A stretch of DNA of 64,000 nt, from contig JAUCBN010000037.1 in NCBI GenBank assembly GCA_035048815.1, positions 11,064,001-11,128,000 of the forward strand. Direction: 5' to 3'. Numbering within the stretch: position 1 is the first letter of the stretch; every line of letters starts with the position of its first letter. Shown piece by piece: positions 34,535 through 47,100 of this stretch. The DNA is from Abelmoschus esculentus. Taxonomy: Eukaryota; Streptophyta; Magnoliopsida; Malvales; Malvaceae. A model generated the notes under the pieces. It saw nothing but the letters and a program-made list of their open reading frames with translations, was not told the origin of the DNA and did no database searches. Position numbers and translations under genes: made by a program.

Positions 34535-37500
34535 TGTAACCCCCTCGACCTGGTCTAGATGCCACCCGACTCAAACGAGCTACACGGGGAATATCAAGGC
34601 TAATCCGAAGACTCAGCCTAATAAACAACCCTAAAAATCAATCTTTATTTTATATTTTCTAAATGTTTTAATTAGATCCTACATGTTCATGCAAGGAATG
34701 AGTTTATTCGTAGCGGAAACTAAAGAGAAATCGAGTCCTATTTTAACCGAACAAGCTTTAGAGACCTAACTGTAATTTTCTATAAATTTAAAGTCTAAAG
34801 GTGAAATTAAGATTACCAATATTTAACTAAGTATATTTTATACTTGCACGTACGATTTTTGCTTAAAATGATATCTACAAGTCGTTCAATTACATGCTCA
34901 AAGTTTAGTGACTAAAACATAAGGTTTGAAAGTTCATTTTAAATTATACCAACATTTTTAGTCAGGGCTATCGAAACACTTAAGCATCATTTCGAGTTAA
35001 AATTATAAGGGGTATCAAAACGGTGCTTAAGTGTTTCGGAACACCTTCGATTACTCAAACTATGACCTGCGCGACAAGCCCGTGTTTCGATACACCTAAA
35101 GAACCATTCCGATACCATTTGCTACTGTAAAGATCGGTATCGAAACCAGAGTGAAGCGTATCGGTACGCTTAGTTATTTTCATGCTAATGATTCGAAACC
35201 AGTTCATGTGGTTTCGATACCCAGGCTTAATTTTCCAGAAAACTGTTGTGTTTTTGCCTAGGTATTGATACCCTATGAAGAGGTATCGAAACCTCTTGTC
35301 CAGAAACAACAATTTATTCAAGTTTCAAGCCTAAAACATGGACAAACATATCCTAGATACATTTATTCACCTATAGGGCATAAATCATATAATTCAACAA
35401 GATTTTCTAAATGTCAATCATCCTAGTTCCAAGCTCATAACACGAATCGGTAGAAATATTCATAAATGTCATAACTCAACATGAATAAAATCCAAAGACT
35501 TCAATAACATAAAAACAACCATACCAATATGCAAGTCTCAATATCCAATTGTTCAATAACAAAACTTATGTCATAAGGTTCCTCATCACCATTGCTCCCT
35601 AAACTACTTAAGATTCAAATTTAAAAGCAACATACTTGAGCTAAAATACGAAATATAACACTACTAACTTCCTTTCTTTCTCGGATGACAATCTTACTTT
35701 TTTATCTACATTACAAGGAAAAGAGAGAGGTTAAGCTTACGCTTAGTGAGTGAATTATAAAACAAGTTATAATTACTTGTAATGCAGCTCATATTATACG
35801 GTAAAATAATTTAAAATCAAGTCATACTCAAGAAAATCACCTGTGACTATCATGTCACTAATATATTCAAAAATCAGCAAGTGTTCATCACATGGTATAT
35901 GCCACAAAACAAGGCTTACATTCTTCACTTAGCAAAGCTCTTAAAACCATTGAGCTCGTTATTAAAACATATCCAATTCACAAATTTGCATCAAAAATCA
36001 GCAAATCGTTTACACTTGCGTTTTTCACATGTTGGTTAAGTGACACGAATGGATTTATCTCCAAACGTTGAGATAAAAGGAAAACATGCGATTGGAATCG
36101 TACACCATTCACACAGATTAACTATCATAATTTAAAGATCCCATCTTGGTGTCCAGGATAGTTCGCCATACCCGAATGTGATAAGGTAACAGTTATATCA
36201 CATAGTAATATTCTAACCTTTAATGCATCACTCAAGGAATTTAAAACACATACAATTTTTTATTTACAGTGCACTCACATCCTATTGATCGATCAACTTA
36301 TCTCATTCCCATCATCTTAATATCCAACATAAAACAAAACTGAATGCTCAAGTTTTACATTAAAAACAGTAAGTATTTCACAAGTGTTCCTCCACCTCAT
36401 GCACAAATTTGCATAAACCGTTAAAAATCATAATTGAAGTATTTTGAAAACAAACCGAGAAAATATTAAAACCAATGTAAAAACAGTCACATGAGCATTT
36501 GTTCACATGGATAAATATATATATATGCACAATTATATAATAAGCATGACTAACACATAGAAAAATAGCAAAATATGGGAAAACCGATTTATGAGAGCAA
36601 ACGTAAAACATACTTCGGAGTATAGGAAGGTTTATCACACCTTCCCTACACTCCAAGCACTTTGAAAATAAAGTTAAAACACTGCCGAAGCAGCCCACTC
36701 TCAAATCCACTCACCGATAACCATTTCCTTGCGCAACAAGTTACTAAAACTTCACTCGATCACTTCAAACGAGATCACCTACTTCTTTCCATGTTTCGAG
36801 CATTAAAATCTAAGAATTTAGTGCTCCCAATCACACACAACAAACTCCAAGTCGGAAAGCTCTTTAAACCTAACAAAACCTTAACCAAAAATCCTTAAAA
36901 ACCAACCAAACTTCTCCTAAACCTTTAGTCCGGGATTAGGAACTTTAAAAACACTTTATAAACATTCTAAAACCTTCAAAATCATGTAATTATGATCCAA
37001 AAAACAATGAGTGAAGCCTTTGAATGAAATTTGTAATTTTTGACCCAAAATCTAATTTTTCTAAAGAAAAGGATTAAAACGATTTTTACCAAGTCAAGAA
37101 CTTGGTAATTTAAGTAAACAACTATTATATTCAGATTTTTGAATGATTCCTAACCTCTAAATTTGATCCAATCAACTTCCAAGGTTTTTAAAGAAGAAAA
37201 CGATTGAAAAACTAGACTTTTTGAAGAAGAAACTTTAAGGATAACTAAATAAACGATTTTAATTGAAAAGTTTAATTTTTTACCTTCAAAATCTTGTGGT
37301 TATGTGCCTTGGGAAGAAGGAAAACGAAAATAATGAAAAGGGTTTAGGTTTTGAGATAAAATAAGGTTTTTATGATTATTAAATAAGTAATTTGGGTTTT
37401 ATGATTTAAAACTTGGGTTTTGAGTTAATTAAATAGGTCCTTGGAATATTAGATCAACTAGAATTATAATTGGATCAAATCCCCGTAAAGATTCAAAGTT

Positions 37501-37746
37501 TTGGCTTAGTTTTCAAAATTGTCCTCAAGTTTTCAATTTTTACAATTTAGTCACTAATTTTGAAATCTTAGGGATTCAAGGGTCAATTTTCGAAATTGTC
37601 TTGACCAAAGTCAAATTTATATTAAATAATTATTTTTAGAATATTTTTCCATAATTTATTTTGATTAAAAACAAATTTTTTAGCATTTAATCTTGAACTA
37701 GGCTAAACTGGCCCACTAATTTCTAGACCCATTTTAAGGCGTTATA
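34535..37746 (-). repeat. 5' LTR of A2 (3212 bp)
   Basis: It is the reverse complement of the A1 3' LTR type: the plus strand starts TGTAACCCCCTCGACC and ends GGCGTTATA. The primer site beside it is mutated (34520-34530). TCGATACC-type motifs cluster at 34966-35300. Confidence 0.88.
34966..35300. repeat. TATCGATA/TCGAAAC motif cluster in A2 LTR
   Basis: Motifs such as GGTATCGAAACC, GTTTCGATACCC and GTGTTTCGATAC recur about every 30-50 bases in both orientations. The cluster is orthologous to that at 7745-8095. Confidence 0.7.
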
Positions 37747-39889
37747 GGGTATTTTTGGGTTGGTTCAAAGATGCCTTCAATAGGAAATTGAAATATTTTA
37801 GTCGAATTTTCAAGCCATATAATTTTTAAAACCTATATATGGCTTTATAAAGCTAATATATTTAATTTTTTGTTGAGTTATACAACAATTCTCATTAAAT
37901 ATTTTAATATTTCTTTTAGTATATTTTCTTTATTTCGGGTTGCTTTCAATTTGGGTTGTCTTCCGTTTGAGTTACTTTCGGTCCGGATCCATTTAGTTTT
38001 CTTAAAAATCGGTTCAGGTCCAGTTGATTCGGTTAAAAATCAGATTAGATCTATATTGGTTCAACTAAAACTGTCATATTCGATTTGATTTATTTTGAGT
38101 TTTTGATCAAGTTCGAATATCTTGTTCAAATCGATATCGAATCTCAGATCAAATAAAATAGGCTCGAGTCTCAGGTCGTAGGTTATTTTCCACCTCTAAT
38201 TAGATTAGAATTAATTAGTGATCTTGGCTTCGTAAGTCCTTTCTTCCTGATTAACTATTGATTCAGTCATACATTTTGTCTTTTTGGACCGAGGAGAAAG
38301 GGGGATTAGCGGGAAAAATTTTGTACCATGAGAGAAGCAAAGAGCTCAACCTCTTTTAAATATATAAAATAATTCTAGCAATGCAATGAAATTGTACTTT
38401 CATATGGATCTGAATGAATCATATTTTTTGCAAAGGTAAATGCTTACCCATTAGGCCAGAGGATAAAAAGTTATAAATTTTATTTTGTAGGACATGTATT
38501 TTTGTTACTATAAAATTCATAAATGAAGTAATTAATTATGGGGTTACCATTCTCTTGTTTGTAGTGACGAACCTTATATGTGTTCGTAAGAAAAGAAAAG
38601 AAATTTGTTAAAATTTTACAGTCTTAAAGGGTCATAAAAATACGTAAGAACTCTTGAGTGAAATTGAAAAAGTGACGTAACTTCAATTCCTTTTAAAATG
38701 GTAAGGGCTTTGGAACAAAAAGAAGAGGTTGATCTGTATCGCTTGACTTGATTCTAATTTCTCTATTTTTTAAGAATCTCACTTCTCTTACTCGTATCAA
38801 TTAGAACATGTTAAGGCAAACTTTTTTTTAAGAAACGTGTTTAATTTAGGTATTGAGAATCGTACGATTTTACGAAATCGTGTATATATGACATGAATTT
38901 GTAGTCAACTAATACAGTGATATGATACATGTCTCCCTTAATTTGTTATTGTATTTGTTATTCTACGTTTGATTCCTCTTCCATCATTTGTTTCCTTTTC
39001 ATTCCTCGTTTTTGAACATCATAAAGCCTTTTTCTTTGTTAGATTTGCTTCAAATTTATCGTCCTTTCGCAAATGAGGGCTTTATGTTCCGGTAAGGGTG
39101 TAAATGAGTCGATTAGAACTTGAGTAATATTGAATTTGATTGGAGTTCGAAAAACTCAAAGTTGAGCTTGACTCGAGCTCAAAAAACTTAAAGTTGAGCT
39201 TGACTCGACTCAAAAGCATGCAAGCTCAAAATCATTGAGCTTGAGCTCGAACTCAAAATCAAAATTTGAACTCGAACTCAAAAAACTCAAATTCCAAAAG
39301 CTCGAAAAGCTTGAACTCGAAACATTCTCAAACTTGTATAGGAGCTCGATTCAATATCGAACTCAAACATGAACCTTAAACACATGAAGACTTAATATTG
39401 TATTTTAGAAAAACAACATTTAATTTTTTTCACTCTAATCAAACGTCACATCAAGTCGAGTTCCATTTAACTTTTTGGTTTATATTTTCACCGTTTATTT
39501 TGTTAGTTATTTTTGTTAGTAATATCATTTTATTAAAGAAAAATTTTAAAATAATAAAGATTATTTTTTATATTAAATTCTTATTATCGAAAATCTCAAT
39601 TATCATTTTTATCATTATTAAATTAATTTTTTAATTATTAAATAATTTAAAATTTAATATCTTTAATCACTTTTTTAAAATGAAAACATATATTAAATAC
39701 TATTATTTTTTCGAGTAACACATGAACTTTTCGAGTCGAATATCAAATAACTCAATTCGACTCGTTAAAAACTTAAATTAAACTTTCACTGAATCAATCT
39801 CAAATAGCTTACAATTTGTTGTTTACCGCCTCACCGATAGGGTTAAACTTCTAATGCCTTGATTTTGAAGGGAAAAATCCGCTTCTTTA
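37747..39889. other. Intergenic, AT-rich, with two simple-motif tracts
   Basis: No gene is seen. At 37930-38170 TTCGGTT/CGGGTT-type units recur, like 8770-9060. At 39130-39380 units of GAGCTTGA, GACTCGAGCTC and AACTCGAAC recur. The sequence ending TATTTTCCACCTCTA near 38193 resembles a hAT-type terminal repeat, but no partner was found. Confidence 0.55.
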
Positions 39890-39897
39890 GTTGTGTG
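39890..39897 (+). repeat. 8-bp target duplication of hAT-like element, left
   Basis: GTTGTGTG, repeated perfectly at 43558-43565. Confidence 0.8.
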
Positions 39898-39909
39898 TAG
39901 GGACGTAAA

Positions 39910-40310
39910 AAGCTGATCCGACCTAAAAACCCGACTGAAACCTGTTCGAGTCAGAACCTGGTTTGACTCAAGGATGTAATGACTCGAACTCGATCTGTAT
40001 CCGACTGTTGTTGACCCAAACCCGAGTTGAACCTATTACTGTAGTAACCGAACCTAAACTGTATCCGACCGAAAATGACTCAAACCTGATTTCAACCTGT
40101 TACTGTAGACCCTAAACTCGACCTGCATCCGACTGAAACAAACCTGAACCCGAGTCTGACCTGGCAGATAATCATATTACCCGACTGAATCGACCCGAGA
40201 CCTAATTTTACTCGACCTGTTTTGAACCCGACTTGTTTTAAACCCGACCTGATATGTGACCCAACTTGTTTTGAACCCGACCTGTTATTGACCTGAACTA
40301 ATATTAACAA
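39910..40310. repeat. CCCGACCTG-type sub-terminal repeats, left side
   Basis: Degenerate units such as CCCGACTTG, CCCGACCTG and AACCTGTT recur about every 20-30 bases. Similar units occur at 43320-43510 near the other end, in the same orientation. Confidence 0.75.
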
Positions 40311-41926
40311 TACTTAATATTTACATGACATATAATTATTAAATATAATTAGTCTTAAAAAATAGAATTAGACATGAAAATTAATTTAAGGATTAATATT
40401 CAAATTTAGTATTACATATTTAATTTAATTTAATTAATTTATTATTTTATTTAGTTTTAATGTATTTGATTTTAATTATAATTTTAAAATAATATTTGAT
40501 TAAAAATTATAATTCTAAATTAATATTTCATTAAAAATATAGCTTTAAATAAATATTTAATTAAGTTAAATTAACTTATTAAACTTAGGATTAATTAAGC
40601 TAAATTAAAATATAAAAACATAAAATACAAACATAATTAAAAGAATTTTAAAATCAAATGTAAATTTTTATTAAATTAATCTAAAATCAATTAAATTAAT
40701 TTAAAATAATTGATAAAAAAGAAAAAGACAATTAGTAAAAAAAGGAGTGAAAAGACCAAATTTTGGAGAAAATAAGTTACTAAGTTTGAGATTAATTTAC
40801 TTTTAGAGTAAAAATTTTGGAGGGATATAAGTTATCCAAAATTTTGGAGTGAATTATAAATAATTTTTTATTATTATATAAAAAAGAGTAGAAAAATAAA
40901 ATTTTGGAGGGAAATAAGCCACTCATTTTTTAAGTTTGAGATTAACTTACTTTTAGTTTAAAAATTTTGGAGGAAATTTGAAATAAATTTTGTTTACTAT
41001 ATAAAAAAGAGGGAAAAACAAAATTTTGCAGTGAATTAATATATATATGATAAATTTTGAAGGATTATTATTATTACAACTTATAATCAAATAATAAACT
41101 TTGATTAAAATATAATTAATTAAAAATATAAAATGGAGATTAGATTTAGATATTCATTTAATACTACTCTAGATCAGGTAAAAAATTCCACACATTTTTA
41201 TCTAGGTCGCGCCTAAAAAATCGAGTATTGCGCCTCTCTATACCTTATTTTACAATTATTTCAATTTCAATTGTTTCAATTTGATCATAAAGAATTAGTT
41301 TAGTGATTGGAGAATTGATCTTAGAGAACTAATTTAGTGGCTTGGTCTTAGGGGATTAGTGTTGAGCTTAAAGAATTAATAATATACATATATTAATTAA
41401 ATATATATACATACATTAATTTTTAAACAAATTAAATACATATATTAGTATACATTTAAGTATATATATATTATATATTAAAGTATATTATATATTACAT
41501 ATAATACAATAATACATAAAATATAATATATATAAGAATATTATATACATTAAACTATATTATATACATATATTTAATATATTATATAAACTATAATATA
41601 TTAATATATATTATAATATTAATATGCATATCTAGTACATATATATATATAAGTAATAAGTATACATATATTAATATATACTATATAATATATAAGTATA
41701 TATATACTTACATACATACTTATATATTATATGTTTATACATACATATTATATATTTTTATATATATAGTACTATATATTTTATATTTTCATATATAGTA
41801 TAAAATTCATATATTGAATATATTCTATATTTAGAGTATAAATTTCATATATAGAATATATTTCATATATAGTATAAATTTCATATTTTCATTTTTGAAA
41901 TGTATTAAACTATATTGTATATGTAT

Positions 41927-42847
41927 AAATTATAAGGCATAAAGATAATTTTCACCTTTAACGTTTATAATTTTTATCATTTTGGCCCTTATTCATTTTT
42001 GGGATAAATTTAGCCCTTGACCTATGTTTTTTAATAAATATCTCATTTTTTTAACTACCATAATAACTGAACCGTTAAAAATTTAATAATGATGACATGT
42101 CATATATATGTGATAATATATTTCAAATGACATAGAATATAACCTATTAAATATATACATATATATAGAATATAATTTTATTCCAATATAAAATATAAAA
42201 CAATTAAAATTTAAATAAAATATTAAAATTTAATTAAATCCAAACAAAAATTTACTAAATATTCTCAACCCTAACTAAACTAAAATATCTTCATAAAACC
42301 CTAAACCTCCAATTTAGATTAAACACTAAAATACCTAAATTCTAAATTAAAATAATAAAAATCCAATTGATTACTATCAAAATCCTTTATCTTTGATTCA
42401 CCGATAACAAACTCTACAAAGCCCTTCCTTTTCATATTATGTTCATAGTTTTTTAGATAAAATTTTGATTTTACTATAGTTAGGGTTGAGAATGTTTAGT
42501 AGCCTTTTGTTTTAGATTTAATTAATTTTTAATGAATAAAAAAATATTTTTTAATATTTCATTTGAATTTTAATTGTTTATATTTTTAGATTGGAATAAA
42601 ACTATATTTCGTGTGTATATATTTGATATACTAGATGTTAAATCATTTAAAATATATTATCACATATATATGTCATGTCATCATTATTAAATTTTTAATG
42701 GTTCAATTATCATGGTAGTTAAAAAAATAAGATATTTGTCAAAAAGACATAAGTCAAGGGTTAAATCTATCCAAAAAAAGAATGAAGGCTAAAATGATAA
42801 AAATTATAAACATTAAGGGTGAAAATTATCTTTATGCCAAATTGTAA
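41927..42847. mobile_element. MULE-like foldback element (903 bp) with 9-bp target repeats
   Basis: The element spans 41936-42838. Long inverted arms (about 41936-42277 and 42479-42838, roughly 350 bp each) begin GGCATAAAGATAATTTTCACC and end with its reverse complement, with a loop of about 200 bp. The flanks AAATTATAA (41927-41935) and AAATTGTAA (42839-42847) match at 8 of 9, fitting a Mutator-type duplication. There is no coding region. It is nested in the hAT-like element and therefore younger. Confidence 0.8.
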
Positions 42848-43565
42848 TGTTAAAGCACATTAAAATTAAAATTTTTACCAAATCTAACTATTACTAATTT
42901 ATAATTTTTGTAATTTAGTCCTTATAATTTTATTTTTATTTTAAATTAATTACCATTTATTTTTCTAATTTAGTTTAATCTTTTTAATAAGATGATATTT
43001 TATTTTATTAATGTTTATCTTTTTTAATTTAAAATTTTATTCTTTTTTTTCCAATATTTATTCCTTATTAATTTTTAATTTTTGTAATTTTGCCTAATTT
43101 TTATGATATGAATTATTTGATGATATTTTTGTTTAGTAGTCTAGTGCGTAATATTTATTTTTAATAAGATTCATGTTAGTTAAAGACATTAGATATTAAA
43201 TAATTAATTCGAAATGAACGATCAACCATTCAACCCAAAGTCTATTGGTTATATACTTAATTACTTATTTGTACCAAACTCAAACTTAATAATTTTAATT
43301 AATATGAATTTAAAACCTAAATTAATTCGACCTAAAATAAAGCCGACTTGAAATGAACCCGACCTGAAATGAAGCCGACCTAAAAAGGATCCGACCTGAA
43401 ATGGACCCGCACCCGACCCGAATTGAGTCAAAACATCAAATCAATCTAAAATGACCTGTATCTAATTTTACCCAACCTGACAGTACCCAACCTAAAACTC
43501 ATCCAAGTAACTGTTTTTACATCCCTAGTTTTTTTTTTTAACAATTTTACATCCTTAGTTGTGTG

Positions 43566-44154
43566 TGGATGATGGGTATTTTCGAATATATGTTCTCAAT
43601 ACATGCTAATCAGATTAAAGATTGGGTTAGATTACTGTTAAAAGCGAGAAATTTTGGGAGAAAAAAAAGATTTTTTTGTTAGGGAATAAAATTTTAAAAA
43701 TTGAAGGGTTTAATTAAAAATTAATTTTTTATTGATGTATCACATCATTAGGCCGAGTGACTAAAACAGTAACAGTTGAAAACGTAAACAGTCATTTTAA
43801 TCTTTTGTCAAATAAAGTGACCAAAACAAAACACGAACCCAAAAAAACCTCCGGAGTGGATTACTCAAAAATTAATTATAAAACATTATTCTTTCCTCAA
43901 TGAACATCCAATTTATTTTAAAATAACCATTTACTTGAAAATTACTATATCTTTTAAAAATATAATTACTTTATTTATGGTTGTCAAAAACAAATAGATA
44001 CTTCGTTTATAAAAGGGTTTCTTACAGAATATAAAAACCTGTATTTAAATAGGCACAACTTCCCATCCAATAAGCTCACACACGAACACTGGCCAGAGAC
44101 TATTATTATGGAAGCCTTCTTTCAAACTGAATCAAATATAACATTCTATCAGGT
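43566..44154. other. Spacer downstream of the kinase gene
   Basis: AT-rich sequence. The part nearest 44155 is probably the 3' untranslated region of the minus-strand kinase gene. No other feature is seen. Confidence 0.5.
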
Positions 44155-47100
44155 TTAATTACCTCCAGAGAAGTCAATAGACTTGATTACCAAGTCTGCA
44201 TTTTTCTTTGATTTCATTATAAATTCAGCATTGGGTCGATCGTTGTAGTCGATCTGCGTAATATAGAATAGGTAAACCATCAGAAATAAAAATTACCTGC
44301 AAATCTTAATCTCAAGTAAAACACTTTTCATCTCACTTAATATACAACTTACCCGCCATTGAGCAACATCAGGGGGCTTTCCTGAAAAAGAAAGGGAAAC
44401 AAAAACAAAACTCAGTTTCTTTGATTCTTCTTGCACAACTTATGGATAGGAGGTGGCAGCTTAAAGATTTAAGATCGAGGAATTTTTACCTGTTGAAATA
44501 TGCCTTTTTAGAACTCGTTGCATTGCTGTGTCAAGGTCAACATCAATGAACCTTGAACAGAAAAGCATTGCAGAGATCAACAGAGATTTTTTTCTATGCT
44601 TGTCCCCAAATGGCAGAAATTTAGCATATAAAGGTAAATGAAATTATGCAAGCATGTGGGGTTATTCGCGAATCCACTTGCCTAATATTTGTATCAAAAA
44701 GTGGGGAAATAGGAAATATTACACTATAAAGGTATGGACACAGGGAATCACACAATGTTGGAAAATTTAACATGCATTTGAAAATCAAATTGCAGGCTGT
44801 TAACATTAATCTTTTAGCAGGTAGAGCAAGATGCTTAGTTGCTTACCACTTCTCATCAAATACAGACGATATCTCCTTCCAAACCCCCTCTTCGGACAAC
44901 AGATAATTTCCTTCTACTATGACCACTTTATGCCTGCAAAAAGGAAGGGAAAAAAGAATTTGTTTTAATTATTCATATCATCAACTAGAATTAAACCTAC
45001 TGTTACAAGCCTGCTACTACATATGGAAGTCAAGTTTGTTCCTACATGAAGAAAAGTGAGCATAACAGCAAAATAAAAAGATCAACATTCATAAAAAAAA
45101 TTGAGATCTCAAGATATATTTCATTCTCTACATTTACTATCCATGTATGCCATCGGTGTCAACTGAGCCTGCAATAGTCATTTTATTTTTGCCTTATATT
45201 TCCAACTTCTCCCCAATCTCCATCCAAAAAAGGCCAAAGATCAAATTAGATTATTAGATCTCATATTTCATCCATTTATACAATTTAGCATCCCAAAAAT
45301 TCTCATAGAAAAAAAGAAGAAATAACGTACATAAAAATAAGCAAACAGTCTTATTATACTGATACACGTTTCTAAACTACAAATAAAAAATATAAGGTGG
45401 GAAATAACATCTGTAGAAGATGGAAAACATACTATATTGCTTAATAGTTCGTAGAAAGCTACATTCAACTCTAAAATCATTATTTTAATCTGTATTTACT
45501 CGATCTAACATTAAAGGGTTGCTTATCTGAATAGATTAAATGAAGTGAATCACTTACTGAAGGCTCACAAAGATATCATCTTCAACAGGGTCTCCAACAC
45601 CATGGTTAAATGATGGTGCATAAACAGAACCCTGAGACATGTTCTAATTAGAATAAAATTGCAGTTGCAAAACGCTGAAAAGAATATCTTCATCTATCTT
45701 TAATTTTCTATATCTCCAACCATTCATTTACATGGATTGAAGAAATGAAAAAATCTATACACATTCCTTTAGTTCAAACAAAACCAAAAGTTTGTTTTAG
45801 TTAAAACACCAAGAGTTACCAACCTGTTCCCTTAGATTCTTGAGGCAATTAAGCAGTAACATGGGGTCAAAAGTCCAAGGAGCTGATTCATCAATGGAAG
45901 GATCATCAATTTACTTTCTAATAAGCTGGAGTTTGGATGGATATTAAACACAGAGCTCACCTCCCCTTCTTGAGTGTGCTTCTTTTGGATTCTAAAACAG
46001 AAGTTATAATAGTTAGGATCACAAACTTCCAAGAAAGCTTCAACTATTACTCTTAAAAGTTATAGATGGTGGAAGCTTAACCTCCATTGCATCCAGTTGG
46101 GAACAATATAGATGGAACCCATCCATTGGAATAACTATAGCAACAGCTGGAGGTTCAACTTGCGAATCAGAAGAACAAGCCCTTTGGAACCATAACTTGT
46201 TTATGCGCTGTGTAACTTCAAAAGCTAGAGTACTTTTCCCAGAACCAGGAGGGCCAGCTAAACCTACAATATGCCTGCATGACCTCCAAGTATTAGATTT
46301 TATAAGAAGAGACACAAAATATGCAGAGAAATGAGATAAGGCAAAATGAAAAAACAACAATCCCTACGGTTGGCTAAGCATATATAAATTAGGGTTCCGA
46401 ATTACTCTTGGAAATTCTAGTACCATTTGAAAGGGCCATAAATGCATGAAAAGAGTGCACATACAGCCCCCCAAAGAACATCTTACAAGTGAAAAAAGTT
46501 CAATCTAAACTACTTTGACAAACTACCTCTGCATACATTTCTCTGAATGGCAACATAAAGCAGTTTTTGCCACAAAAAGAATAGATTAGGAGCCCAAATT
46601 GAGATTGGCATTATTGTTTCTTCATTTGGACTAGAAGTTTAAGAATTCTTCAATGCATAGTTTAATAGGAACACGTGATTTTTCTACTTGAATACAGGTC
46701 AAATCAACAAACAACAATGGCTGGTCATTTTGGATAATCATAAATATTCCTAGATTCAATAAAGTAGAACTTACTTTGTATTGGGATTTGATGACACTGC
46801 TGTTGTAGGAAGAATACGCTCAGCCAAAGTATCAAAAACATCATACATAGAACTTCAAAGAAATAAGCAAAATTATCATAAATATGGAGAAAAGTAAAGG
46901 ATAAAAAGAAATAGTGAACAAGTAAAACAGTTCAAAGAACGGTTAGCATACATAACAATCTTTACAACCAACAAGCAGAGGACAAGTAAATTCAGTAACA
47001 TATTAGCAAAACACTTTCACTATGATGATCCAGCTCTTCATTTCTGGAAAGTATCATGATTAACACTTACATGCAGGGACGGAATTATATAGGAAGTGGG

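Larger units (their letters stand above)
15882..37746 (-). mobile_element. Ty3/gypsy chromovirus A2, 3' truncated, interrupted by B and copia E
   Basis: Read on the minus strand: 5' LTR 37746-34535, a mutated primer site (CTCTAATACCA on plus, 34520-34530), leader, gag (27640 leftward), protease, and reverse transcriptase up to 25425. The reverse transcriptase then resumes at 16204-15882. The remaining pol and the 3' LTR are missing. Copia E sits in the leader and element B in the reverse transcriptase. Codons align with A1 throughout, so both are family A. Confidence 0.88.
39898..43557. mobile_element. Non-autonomous hAT-like element (3660 bp)
   Basis: The left end TAGGGACGTAAAA and the right end, TAAGGATGTAAAA when read inward, match at 11 of 13 positions and are flanked by perfect 8-bp GTTGTGTG repeats, the hAT signature. 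The sub-terminal regions (39910-40310 and 43320-43510) are full of CCCGACCTG-type units, as hAT elements often have short sub-terminal motifs. No transposase frame is visible. The middle is extremely AT-rich, with TATATA runs at 41380-41800, and holds a foldback element at 41936-42838. Confidence 0.75.

Noticed and set aside
38160..38200. hAT-type terminal repeat near 38193
   Set aside because: No matching left end or 8-bp target repeat could be found.
43514..43527. Right end of the hAT-like element at TTTTTACATCCCTA
   Set aside because: The terminal match is good, but the 8 bases after it do not repeat GTTGTGTG; the end at 43557 is followed by the perfect repeat.
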